Positions 6,336 through 13,620 of a stretch of DNA of 14,160 nt are shown piece after piece. This stretch comes from JANRKG01 sp033763635 (GTDB lineage: Bacteria > Cyanobacteriota > Cyanobacteriia > GCF-001939115). Where the stretch lies: NCBI GenBank assembly GCA_033763635.1, contig JANRKG010000387.1, positions 1 through 14,160 on the forward strand, in the 5' to 3' direction. The notes beneath the pieces were generated by a model. The model did no database searches and was not told the origin of the DNA. It saw only the letters and a program-made list of their open reading frames with translations. A program made the translations under genes and the position numbers. Each line of letters begins with the position of its first letter. Position 1 is the stretch's first letter.

Positions 6336-7868
6336 ATGGTTACTCTGCTAGAGAATCCCCTGCGCGTTGGTTTACAACAGGAACGCATTCCAGAACCCCT
6401 GATCATGGTCATTTTTGGGGCTTCTGGAGACTTAACCCAGCGCAAACTCGTCCCAGCCATTTATCAATTTAAGCGAGAACGCAAACTCCCTGGCGAGATT
6501 ACGATCGTCGGGGTCGCCCGTCGCCCCTGGAGTCACGAATATTTCCGCGAACAAATGCGGGAAGGGGTCGAACAGCTTTCTGAACATGGGCTTGGCTCGG
6601 AAGAAGTTTGGAAAGATTTCGCTGAAGGGCTGTTTTACTTCCCAGCGGATATCGACAAAGCAGAGGATTACCAAAAACTCAAAGACTTTCTCAGCGAACT
6701 AGACGGTCAACGGGGCACCAGAGGCAATCGGGTCTTCTATCTTGCCGTTGCTCCCAAGTTCTTCCCGGAGGCGATTCGCCAACTGGGAGCCGCCAACATG
6801 CTCGAAGATCCCTTCAAAGCCCGCCTCGTCATCGAAAAACCTTTTGGTCGAGATTTGAGTTCTGCCCAAGCCCTGAACCGCGTCGTTCAACAGGTTTGCA
6901 AGGAAGAACAGGTCTACCGGATTGACCACTATCTCGGAAAAGAAACGGTTCAAAACCTGCTGGTCTTCCGCTTTGCGAATGCCATCTTTGAACCGCTCTG
7001 GAACCGTCAGTTTGTAGACCACGTTCAAATCACGGTGGCAGAAACCGTCGGGGTTGAGGATCGCGCTGGGTACTACGAAACCTCCGGTGCCCTGCGGGAT
7101 ATGGTTCAGAACCACCTGATGCAACTTTTTTGCCTCACAGCAATGGAACCCCCCAATTCCCTTGATGCGGACAGTATCCGCACCGAGAAGGTGAAAGTCA
7201 TTCAGGCAACCCACCTGGCAGATGAGCAAAATCTGGAACTGTCCGCCATTCGGGGGCAGTACAAAGCAGGCTGGATGAAAGGAAAAGCCGTTCCCGGATA
7301 TCGGGAAGAACCGGGAGTCGATCCCAAATCCACCACCCCGACCTACGTAGCGATGAAATTCCTGGTGGACAACTGGCGTTGGCAGGGGGTTCCCTTCTAT
7401 CTCAGAACCGGAAAGCGCCTCCCCAAAAAAGTCAGCGAGATCTCGATTCACTTCCGGGAAGTTCCCTTCTTGATCTTCCAATCCGCGGCCCAACAGGCCA
7501 GCCCCAACGTTCTCACCCTGCGGATTCAACCGAATGAGGGAATCTCTTTGAAGTTCGATGTCAAGATGCCGGGGGCACAACTGCGGACGCGATCGGTGGA
7601 TATGGACTTCCGCTATGGGCAATCCTTTGGAATGGCAACCGCTGAAGCCTACAGTCGTCTCTTGTTAGACTGCATGGTAGGCGACCAAACCCTGTTCACC
7701 CGGGCGGATGAAGTGGAAGCAGCATGGCGGGTCGTCACGCCAGCCCTTGCAGCCTGGGATGCCCCCACCGATCCCGCCACCATTCCCCAGTACGAAGCAG
7801 GCACCTGGGAACCCGCCGAAGCCGAACTCCTGATCAACCGAGACGGTCGCCGCTGGCGCAGGTATTAG
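6336..7868 (+). CDS. zwf: Glucose-6-phosphate 1-dehydrogenase
   Basis: This enzyme oxidises glucose-6-phosphate to 6-phosphogluconolactone with NADP+, the entry step of the oxidative pentose phosphate pathway. The 510-residue protein has the nucleotide-binding GASGDLT (28–34), the substrate motif RIDHYLGK (195–202) with Asp197 and Lys202, and the catalytic-base region YYETSGALRDMVQNH ending at His260. Only three cysteines are present: 188, 266 and 446. Cyanobacterial Zwf activity is redox-modulated, and Cys188 and Cys446 lie at about the positions I recall being studied. A TTG at 6324 would add four residues. The ATG at 6336 has GAGGA (6326–6330) 5 nt upstream and gives the typical MV-LLENPLRVGLQQER start, so it is preferred. 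OpcA, the next gene, is its activator. Confidence 0.97.
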   Translation: MVTLLENPLRVGLQQERIPEPLIMVIFGASGDLTQRKLVPAIYQFKRERKLPGEITIVGVARRPWSHEYFREQMREGVEQLSEHGLGSEEVWKDFAEGLFYFPADIDKAEDYQKLKDFLSELDGQRGTRGNRVFYLAVAPKFFPEAIRQLGAANMLEDPFKARLVIEKPFGRDLSSAQALNRVVQQVCKEEQVYRIDHYLGKETVQNLLVFRFANAIFEPLWNRQFVDHVQITVAETVGVEDRAGYYETSGALRDMVQNHLMQLFCLTAMEPPNSLDADSIRTEKVKVIQATHLADEQNLELSAIRGQYKAGWMKGKAVPGYREEPGVDPKSTTPTYVAMKFLVDNWRWQGVPFYLRTGKRLPKKVSEISIHFREVPFLIFQSAAQQASPNVLTLRIQPNEGISLKFDVKMPGAQLRTRSVDMDFRYGQSFGMATAEAYSRLLLDCMVGDQTLFTRADEVEAAWRVVTPALAAWDAPTDPATIPQYEAGTWEPAEAELLINRDGRRWRRY

Positions 7869-7888
7869 TAAAGCAGGGGGCAGGAGTG

Positions 7889-7951
7889 GCTCTCTCTCCT
7901 CCCCACCCTCCCATCTCCTCATCCCCTCACTCCCAAACCCCTAAACCCCCT
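7889..7951 (+). other. Pyrimidine-rich zwf–opcA spacer
   Basis: Most of the 83-nt zwf–opcA gap on the plus strand is C, T and A with almost no G, built from short units such as CTCCCCA and CCCCTAAA. No Shine-Dalgarno sequence precedes the opcA ATG. Similar C/T-rich low-complexity spacers are common in filamentous cyanobacteria. It may be mutationally unstable or keep the mRNA unstructured at the opcA start. Confidence 0.5.
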
Positions 7952-9343
7952 ATGGCAACCCAATCCGCTCCCCTTGTTTCCCTACAAGCCCCGAAAGATG
8001 TTTCCCTTGGCGAAATCGAAGCCGAACTTGGGAAAATTTGGCAGAGTTACAGTGCGATCGGCGATGACGGCATTTCCCTCGCTGCCACCCGTGCCGCCAC
8101 GTTCACTTTGCTGGTTTATGAACCGGAAGAAACCCAACAACTGTTAGCAACCCTGGGCTTCTATACAGGCCCGATCGATGGCATCACTGGCCCTCGGATG
8201 AAAGCGGCGCTGCGGGCTGCTCAGGAAGCCTATGGACTTCCCATTGATGGACTTGCGAATCCAGAAATCCTGGCCCGTTTGCAGGAGGAAGCGGCGAAAC
8301 TTCGCAATTTACCCAAGTCCCACGACGAAAACGGTAGTACGAGTCCCCAATACATTCCAGATGCACGGGGATCGGGCGTTGCCGATGCGATCGCCAGCCA
8401 AAATCCCTGTCGCATCATTGCCCTCTGCCCCACTCATGGTGAAGATGAAGGGGTGACGGCTCAAGTCTCCGCCTACTGCCCCATCCAAAAGCAGAGCCGT
8501 AGTATGCTCATCTGCTGTGAATACATTACCCTGACGGGAACGATCGAAGCCCTGGAGCGGGTCAGCCCGATGATTTCCGCCCTGCTGATCCCAGAGTTGC
8601 CCAAGTTCCTGTGGTGGAAAGCAACACCCGATGCCAGCGAGGAAATTTTCGATCGCCTCTCCCAAATTAGTAACTGCATCATCGTCGATTCCAGCCACTA
8701 CGGAGATGAAACCGAAAGCCAACTCCTGAAGCTTCAGAACTTGATTGGGACAGGAAGCAACATTGCCGACCTTAACTGGCGACGATTGGCCCCCTGGCAC
8801 GAACTGACTGCCGAAGCCTTTGATCCCCCAGAAAGACGGGTTGCGATTAAGGAAATCGATCGCGTCACGATCGACTACGAGCGGGGCAATTCTGCCCAGG
8901 CATTTATGTTCCTGGGTTGGCTAGCCAGCCGTCTCCAATGGCGGCCTGTTTCTTACACCCGCGAGGGAGGGGACTACGATATCAGCAAAATCGAGTTTGT
9001 CGCCCCGGATCAGCGATCGATTTCTGCGGAACTCGCTGCCATCCCCACCGCTGACATCGGAGATGTAGCCGGAGATCTGATTGGTCTCCGGCTTACTTCC
9101 ACAAACATGGAAGCTGACTGCTGTACCGTTCTCTGCTCGGAAACAATGGGCTGTATGCGGATGGAAGCGGGCGGGGGTGCCCAAAGCTGTCGGGTCAATC
9201 AAGTGACACCTTTGTTTGACCAAAAAGCAGAAACCTTGCTGAGTCAACAGTTGCAGCAATGGGGCCGAGATTTTCTCTATGAAGAAAGCATGGCAGTTGC
9301 GGCTCAAATTCTCAGTATGATGACGGAGGAAGAGAGTGCTTGA
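7952..9343 (+). CDS. opcA: Glucose-6-phosphate dehydrogenase assembly/activator protein OpcA
   Basis: OpcA is the cyanobacterial allosteric activator and assembly factor of G6PDH, needed for full Zwf activity. The 463-residue length matches known OpcA. Residues 1–55 form the conserved start (DVSLGEIEAELGKIWQSY). Residues about 60–115 (LLATLGFYTGPIDGITGPRM, then AYGLPIDGLANPEIL) have the shape of a peptidoglycan-binding-like three-helix repeat. The rest is the OpcA core (PELPKFLWWK, LNWRRLAPWHELTAEAFD). The C-terminal cysteine cluster is Cys390, 391, 395, 401 and 413. The 6-residue spacing of Cys395 and Cys401 equals that of the thioredoxin-sensitive pair I recall for Anabaena OpcA. The frame is open back into zwf (to 7724), but the family N-terminus starts at 7952. 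No ribosome-binding site is visible, so translation may be coupled or leader-independent. Confidence 0.96.
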   Translation: MATQSAPLVSLQAPKDVSLGEIEAELGKIWQSYSAIGDDGISLAATRAATFTLLVYEPEETQQLLATLGFYTGPIDGITGPRMKAALRAAQEAYGLPIDGLANPEILARLQEEAAKLRNLPKSHDENGSTSPQYIPDARGSGVADAIASQNPCRIIALCPTHGEDEGVTAQVSAYCPIQKQSRSMLICCEYITLTGTIEALERVSPMISALLIPELPKFLWWKATPDASEEIFDRLSQISNCIIVDSSHYGDETESQLLKLQNLIGTGSNIADLNWRRLAPWHELTAEAFDPPERRVAIKEIDRVTIDYERGNSAQAFMFLGWLASRLQWRPVSYTREGGDYDISKIEFVAPDQRSISAELAAIPTADIGDVAGDLIGLRLTSTNMEADCCTVLCSETMGCMRMEAGGGAQSCRVNQVTPLFDQKAETLLSQQLQQWGRDFLYEESMAVAAQILSMMTEEESA

Positions 9344-9368
9344 GTTGGCAAAGGGGTCATGGATGATA

Positions 9369-9411
9369 GGTGATGGGTGAGCGTAACAACTTCAATCTAT
9401 GACCCATCACC
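9369..9411. repeat. 10-bp inverted repeat downstream of opcA
   Basis: GGTGATGGGT (9369–9378) and ACCCATCACC (9402–9411) are exact inverted arms with a 23-nt loop. An alternative pairing, GGGTCAT (9355–9361) with ATGACCC (9399–9405), overlaps it. No T-tract follows. It may mark the 3' end of the zwf–opcA message or be a decayed dispersed repeat of the GGTGATGGG type seen between cyanobacterial genes. Confidence 0.45.
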
Positions 9412-9493
9412 CATTCCACTTCTCTTCCAGCAGATAGAAGTCCCCTTTGGGCCGATCGTCTAACTTTGAGAAGCGTTGAGGGACACTATTTCT

Positions 9494-9706
9494 ATGCTTC
9501 TAAAGGACAAAACTACGGATACTCTGGTAGAAATTTTAGATATCACGGCTCTGATCAACCCAGTTGAGGCCAATGTAACCGCCCAGGATCAAGCAGGACA
9601 GGAAGAACAAAATCCTCAGTCCTATCTCAAACAGCAACTTCAATTTCCTTCGGGTGAAGCGCTGCCCCGCTGTTGGGTCGATGCTGAGTACCAATCCGCT
9701 CTGTAA
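9494..9706 (+). CDS. Conserved small protein of unknown function (70 residues)
   Basis: This short acidic protein runs from MLLKDKTTDTLVEILD to a C-terminal FPSGEALPRCWVDAEY segment. I recall similar roughly 70-residue proteins in many cyanobacteria with the same LPRCW ending, but no established function. It has no transmembrane segment or signal peptide and a single Cys in the conserved tail. The start at 9494 has GAGGGA (9478–9483) 10 nt upstream; a TTG at 9476 in the same frame would overlap that site and is rejected. The gene sits 150 nt after opcA and is closed by a 12-bp palindrome and a strong terminator, so it is probably its own small transcription unit or the tail of the opcA message. 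Confidence 0.8.
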   Translation: MLLKDKTTDTLVEILDITALINPVEANVTAQDQAGQEEQNPQSYLKQQLQFPSGEALPRCWVDAEYQSAL

Positions 9707-9717
9707 CGCTTAAGCGT
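9706..9717. repeat. 12-bp palindrome at the stop codon of the small gene
   Basis: ACGCTTAAGCGT is a perfect palindrome whose first base is the last base of the TAA stop. It has no loop beyond the central TTAA and may be a minor hairpin ahead of the main terminator, or chance. Confidence 0.4.
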
Positions 9718-9734
9718 CATTGATTCCCTTTCAC

Positions 9735-9776
9735 AATCCCCATGTTCTTTTACGAACATGGGGATTAACAATTTTT
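9735..9776 (+). terminator. Strong intrinsic terminator
   Basis: A perfect 13-bp inverted repeat has arms AATCCCCATGTTC (9735–9747) and GAACATGGGGATT (9754–9766) with the 6-nt loop TTTTAC. It is followed by AACAATTTTT (9767–9776). It closes the small gene and isolates the histidine kinase gene from opcA transcription. Confidence 0.85.
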
Positions 9777-9865
9777 AGGAACAGTGAATCGCCACAATCT
9801 TGCCACATTTAATTAGTAATCTTTGATAGCAGATAAATAATTTTCCTTCAATTGGTGCTGCCCCT

Positions 9866-11503
9866 ATGCAACTAAGCATGCCTTTTTCCTGGAATTCCAA
9901 TAAGGCTTCCGTCAAATGGGGATTTAAGCCTAGCTGGCATCTTTTATATTATTTATTAGCTGCGGTTAACGTAGGCACTATTTCATCTAGCTTGTTCTTA
10001 AATCACTACATTACAAATACCCACGATCAATCGATTCAGATCAATCAGCAGTGGGCGGAAAGAGCAGAAAGCTACTCCCAATTAAGTGAACTGATTGCTG
10101 ATATTAATATTCCCGGAAATGATATTTTCGTTTCTGGAGATGTTAACGCTGAATCTGAAAAGCTACAGGCTGCCTTACAGGTATTTCAAACAAGAATAAA
10201 AAAGCTAAAACAAGACTTAAGTTTAAATATTGATCCGAACCAAGCGACTCATATTTTAGAGGATCTTAATGAGATTGAAGTCCTCGTTTTTGACATGGTT
10301 ACTGAAGCCAATATTATCTTTTTTCAATTCAGGCATAACCGCCTTAAGCTGGCTGGAAAAAGAATGGCTCTCATGGATCGTAAATACACTTTAGCCAACA
10401 GTACTTTGGGACATTTAAGAAATGATATTTCCCAAATTCAAAAAGAGGTTTTAGAACAACAAAGCCAAAAATCTAGGCATTTGAGATTCTATGCATATTG
10501 CATTGCCCCTCTGATTATTCTAGTTGTTAGCAGTATTGCGATTTATGGGTATAAACTCTCCCGAAAATTAGAGGCCGACTCCCAGGAAAAAGGGCAATTA
10601 ATTGGAGAATTACAACAGGCTGAATCCACTCTGAAAGCGCAAGCAATTCAGTTGGAAGACACCTTGCAAAAGTTACAAGGCCAGACTTCCCAATTAATTC
10701 AAAATGAAAAAATGTCAAGCCTTGGGGAAGTCACAGCAGGAATTGCCCATGAAATTAATAATCCTGTGAATTTTGTTCATGGCAATCTGACCCATGCAGA
10801 CACTTACATGCAGGATTTGATAGGGCTGATTCATCTTTATCAAGAACACTATCCCAATCCTCCTGGAACAATCCAACAAGAAATTGCGGCGATCGACCTG
10901 GAGTTTTTAGAAGAGGATCTGGGCAAATTGCTACGTTCCATGAAAATTGGGACAGAGCGAATTCGGGAGATCGTGAAATCCTTGAGAAACTTCTCGCGCT
11001 TAGATGAAGCTGAAGTTAAAACAGTGGACATCCATGAGGGCATCGATAGTACATTAATCATCCTGCATCATCGGTTAAAAGCAAGCCCCTCCCATCCCGA
11101 AATCAAGGTCATTAAAGAGTATGAATCCCTTCCTCATGTGGAGTGTTATCCGGGTCAACTCAATCAGGTATTTATGAACATCCTGGCTAACGCCATTGAT
11201 GCGCTGGAGGAGTCGGCTCAACCCTCCCCTACGATTACAATCCGAACTGATGTAAAAGGTTGCGATCGCATCCTCATTCGAATAACCGACAATGGCCTCG
11301 GAATCGGCGAATCAACCCTGAATCGGTTGTTTACTCCCTTCTTCACCACAAAGCCCGTTGGCAAAGGGACGGGCCTCGGTCTATCGATCAGCCATCAGAT
11401 TGTGACGGAAAAACACCGGGGGAGCATCCGCTGCTTTTCCACCCTGGGAAAAGGCACTGAATTTGTGATCGACATTCCCCAGCATCAACCCCATGCCAGT
11501 TGA
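9866..11503 (+). CDS. Membrane-bound orphan sensor histidine kinase
   Basis: This 545-residue two-component kinase autophosphorylates a histidine in response to a signal. TM1 lies at about 24–46 and TM2 at about 208–228. They enclose a mostly helical 160-residue segment, probably periplasmic, with no recognised domain. A coiled coil (233–280) leads to the phospho-acceptor His295 in GIAHEINNPVNFVHGN. The ATPase domain has the N box MNILANAIDAL (Asn442), the G1 box DNGLGI (475–480), the F box FTPFFTTK and the G2 box GKGTGLGLS (499–507). No HAMP or PAS domain is evident. All catalytic residues are present, so it should be active. No response regulator is adjacent, hence orphan. The ATG at 9866 has no clear ribosome-binding site; a second in-frame ATG at 9878 is possible. 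The first half of the gene is AT-rich (18 G+C of 60 at 10201–10260), unlike its neighbours. Confidence 0.92.
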   Translation: MQLSMPFSWNSNKASVKWGFKPSWHLLYYLLAAVNVGTISSSLFLNHYITNTHDQSIQINQQWAERAESYSQLSELIADINIPGNDIFVSGDVNAESEKLQAALQVFQTRIKKLKQDLSLNIDPNQATHILEDLNEIEVLVFDMVTEANIIFFQFRHNRLKLAGKRMALMDRKYTLANSTLGHLRNDISQIQKEVLEQQSQKSRHLRFYAYCIAPLIILVVSSIAIYGYKLSRKLEADSQEKGQLIGELQQAESTLKAQAIQLEDTLQKLQGQTSQLIQNEKMSSLGEVTAGIAHEINNPVNFVHGNLTHADTYMQDLIGLIHLYQEHYPNPPGTIQQEIAAIDLEFLEEDLGKLLRSMKIGTERIREIVKSLRNFSRLDEAEVKTVDIHEGIDSTLIILHHRLKASPSHPEIKVIKEYESLPHVECYPGQLNQVFMNILANAIDALEESAQPSPTITIRTDVKGCDRILIRITDNGLGIGESTLNRLFTPFFTTKPVGKGTGLGLSISHQIVTEKHRGSIRCFSTLGKGTEFVIDIPQHQPHAS

Positions 11504-11521
11504 ACACGGAGACCCATTCCC

Positions 11522-12361
11522 CTATCGATTCAGAAACTCCCGCATATACTGATTGACTAATTCGGGTTGCTCCTGCTGCACCCAATGACCACAGTTGGGA
11601 ATGTAATGAATATGAAAGTCCCGCACGTAATTCTCAGTACCGTAGGTCAATTCCTTCCCTAAAGCCTTATCTTCCTCCCCCCAAATCATCAGGGTTGGAA
11701 CTTCCAATACCCGCCAATCCTGAAAAACATGTTGGTGTAAGAGATTCCGGTAATAGTTCAGCATTGCAGTAAGTGCCCCCCGTTTCGCTGCTGCGTCTTT
11801 GTAAGCTTCGAGGTCGGCCTGGGTAAACGCATCTTTATTGACTGCCGTTCCCTTCAAAACAGATTCGATCGCCCCATAATCATTCGCCTGAAGCAGCAGT
11901 TCCGGCACCCCTGGGAGTTGGAAGACAAAGAGATAGGAACTGCGAAACAATTGCTGAGGTGTTCGCAGCCCTTCAGAAAATTTGGCGGGATGGGGCACAT
12001 TCAAAATGATCAGTTGACTGACCATCTGGGGATGGGCATAAGCAAAGTTCCAGGCGATGATTCCCCCCCAATCATGCCCCACAAGTGTGCAGCGATCGTA
12101 CCCCAATCCGTGAATGACTCCCCACACATCCCTGATAAACTCATCCATGACATATGCAGCCCGATCGGTTGGTTTATCACTCTCGTTATACCCCCGCAAA
12201 TCCAGGGCAACCACTTTATAGTCCTTTGCAAATTCGGGGATCTGATGCCGCCAGGAATACCAGAATTCTGGGAACCCATGCAGCATCAACACCAGGGGGC
12301 CATTCCCTTGCGTGACATAATGCAATTTGATGCCGTTTGTATCAATCCATTCGTGCTTCAT
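11522..12361 (-). CDS. Alpha/beta hydrolase, epoxide-hydrolase-like
   Basis: This 279-residue cytoplasmic alpha/beta-fold hydrolase is predicted to open epoxides to diols through an aspartyl-ester intermediate. Visible features are the oxyanion motif HGFPEFW (28–34), the nucleophile Asp97 in VGHDWGG (94–100), the acid Asp231 in IWGEEDKAL and the base His259 in PNCGHWVQQE. The cap has Tyr143 in SSYLFVFQLPG and Tyr204 in LNYYRNLL, which align with the two epoxide-polarising tyrosines of soluble epoxide hydrolases. A haloalkane dehalogenase or fluoroacetate dehalogenase would use the same nucleophile, but the paired tyrosines favour epoxide hydrolase. The natural substrate is unknown. The gene is convergent with the kinase gene (18 nt between stops) and divergent from pyrB (65 nt between starts). 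No ribosome-binding site is clear. Confidence 0.88.
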   Translation of the reverse strand: MKHEWIDTNGIKLHYVTQGNGPLVLMLHGFPEFWYSWRHQIPEFAKDYKVVALDLRGYNESDKPTDRAAYVMDEFIRDVWGVIHGLGYDRCTLVGHDWGGIIAWNFAYAHPQMVSQLIILNVPHPAKFSEGLRTPQQLFRSSYLFVFQLPGVPELLLQANDYGAIESVLKGTAVNKDAFTQADLEAYKDAAAKRGALTAMLNYYRNLLHQHVFQDWRVLEVPTLMIWGEEDKALGKELTYGTENYVRDFHIHYIPNCGHWVQQEQPELVNQYMREFLNR

Positions 12362-12426
12362 AAGACTGCAACCACGATGAGAGTTTCCAGTTGATAGGCT
12401 CTAAATCGCTCAAAAACTCAGATTCT

Positions 12427-13428
12427 ATGGCTCCCTTTTCCTGGCATCGTCGGCACATTCTCTCTCTGGCAGACTTCAGTTCCGATGAATACAACACGGT
12501 GCTGCAAACCGCTGCCAGTTTTCGAGAAGTGCTGTCCAGACGGACGAAAAAGGTGCCCACCCTCCAGGGGCAGGTCGTTGCCAACCTGTTTTTTGAACCG
12601 TCTACCCGAACTCGCAACAGCTTTGAATTGGCTGCCAAACGTTTGTCAGCCGATATCCTCAATTTTGCACCAGGATCTTCTTCCTTGAGCAAAGGAGAAA
12701 CGATTCTGGATACTGCCCTCACCTATTTGGCAATGGGCACTGATATCATGGTAATCCGTCACAAAGAAGCGGGGGTGCCCCAGGCGATCGCCACTGAGAT
12801 GGAGCGACTGGGCACCCAGGTCAGTATCCTAAATGCAGGGGACGGTCAACACGAACATCCCTCCCAGGCATTGCTGGATCTGTTCACCCTCTGCACCCTG
12901 TCCGATCTGGAGAAACCCCGTCTGGAACTCCTGCAAGGCAAGAAGATCGCGATCGTCGGGGATATCCTGCACTCACGGGTGGCCCGATCGAACCTCTGGA
13001 GCCTGACTGCGAGTGGAGCCGAAGTGCATCTCGCTGCCCCTCCCACCCTGCTTCCTAAGCTCTTTGCTCAATTCTGTACAAATGCAAAGCGTCAGGTCTC
13101 CAATCTCTTCCTCCACTGGGAACTGACTCCTGCCCTCCGGGATGCCGATTTCGTGATGACCCTGCGGCTCCAGCGGGAACGGATGACGCAACACCTTCTT
13201 CCCAGTCTGCGGGAGTATCACCAACACTTTGGCCTCACCCGCGATCGTATGGCGCTCTGTAAACCGGGGGTCAAAGTCCTCCACCCCGGCCCTGTCAATC
13301 GCGGCGTAGAAATCAGTTCAGACTTGATGGACGATCCCGACTTTAGCCTCATCCCCCAACAAGTTACCAGTGGCGTTGCTGTCCGCATGGCCCTGCTCTA
13401 CCTGATCAGCGGCGGCAAACAAGCCTAA
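12427..13428 (+). CDS. pyrB: Aspartate carbamoyltransferase catalytic subunit
   Basis: This enzyme condenses carbamoyl phosphate and aspartate to N-carbamoyl-aspartate, the committed step of pyrimidine synthesis. The 333-residue protein has the carbamoyl-phosphate site FFEPSTRTRNSFE (55–67), catalytic Lys89 in SLSKGET, HPSQ (144–147), the aspartate-site residues in GDILHSRVARSN (178–189) and LRLQRER (246–252), and HPGPVNRGVEI (286–296). The last of these contains the conserved HPGP loop. The frame extends upstream to a TTG at 12391, but the ATG at 12427 gives the cyanobacterial-type start (M…W.RRHILSLADF), so it is used; it lacks a visible Shine-Dalgarno sequence. No pyrI regulatory subunit or other pyrimidine gene is adjacent. 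The gene is divergent from the hydrolase gene. Confidence 0.96.
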   Translation: MAPFSWHRRHILSLADFSSDEYNTVLQTAASFREVLSRRTKKVPTLQGQVVANLFFEPSTRTRNSFELAAKRLSADILNFAPGSSSLSKGETILDTALTYLAMGTDIMVIRHKEAGVPQAIATEMERLGTQVSILNAGDGQHEHPSQALLDLFTLCTLSDLEKPRLELLQGKKIAIVGDILHSRVARSNLWSLTASGAEVHLAAPPTLLPKLFAQFCTNAKRQVSNLFLHWELTPALRDADFVMTLRLQRERMTQHLLPSLREYHQHFGLTRDRMALCKPGVKVLHPGPVNRGVEISSDLMDDPDFSLIPQQVTSGVAVRMALLYLISGGKQA

Positions 13429-13548
13429 TTTCCCCATTCTCCATTCCCCTACCCAAATCAATCATTTGAGTCAGTCATCACAATCGATCGTCCCTTGGGT
13501 AAGCTAGAATTGTAACGGTTCTTTACCGCACATTTCTTTATCATGGCC

Positions 13549-13580
13549 TCTTAACATTTCTAGGGAAGAATTTGTTAAGA
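13549..13580 (+). promoter_or_regulatory. Inverted repeat in the typA leader
   Basis: TCTTAACA (13549–13556) and TGTTAAGA (13573–13580) are exact 8-bp inverted arms with a 16-nt spacer, 40 nt before the typA ATG. A smaller hairpin, CGGT-tcttt-ACCG, lies upstream near 13516–13528, and a -10-like TAGAAT lies at 13505–13510. Together these suggest the typA promoter and leader, but no full promoter could be assigned. Confidence 0.35.
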
Positions 13581-13620
13581 AGCTCGATCGCTCCTAATCA
13601 TTTATTGCGCACACACCTTT

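Noticed and set aside
6699..7622. A 307-codon open frame on the minus strand inside zwf
   Set aside because: It is fully antisense to an unmistakable zwf, and its translation shows no family motif. Long antisense frames are expected in this codon context.
7724..7951. An upstream extension of opcA overlapping the end of zwf
   Set aside because: The extra 76 residues are low-complexity and absent from the OpcA N-terminus I recall; the family length fits the 7952 start.
9800..9829. A possible promoter for the histidine kinase gene (TTGCCA plus TTGATA)
   Set aside because: The -10 candidate matches only two of six consensus positions; the AT-rich leader gives many such hits.
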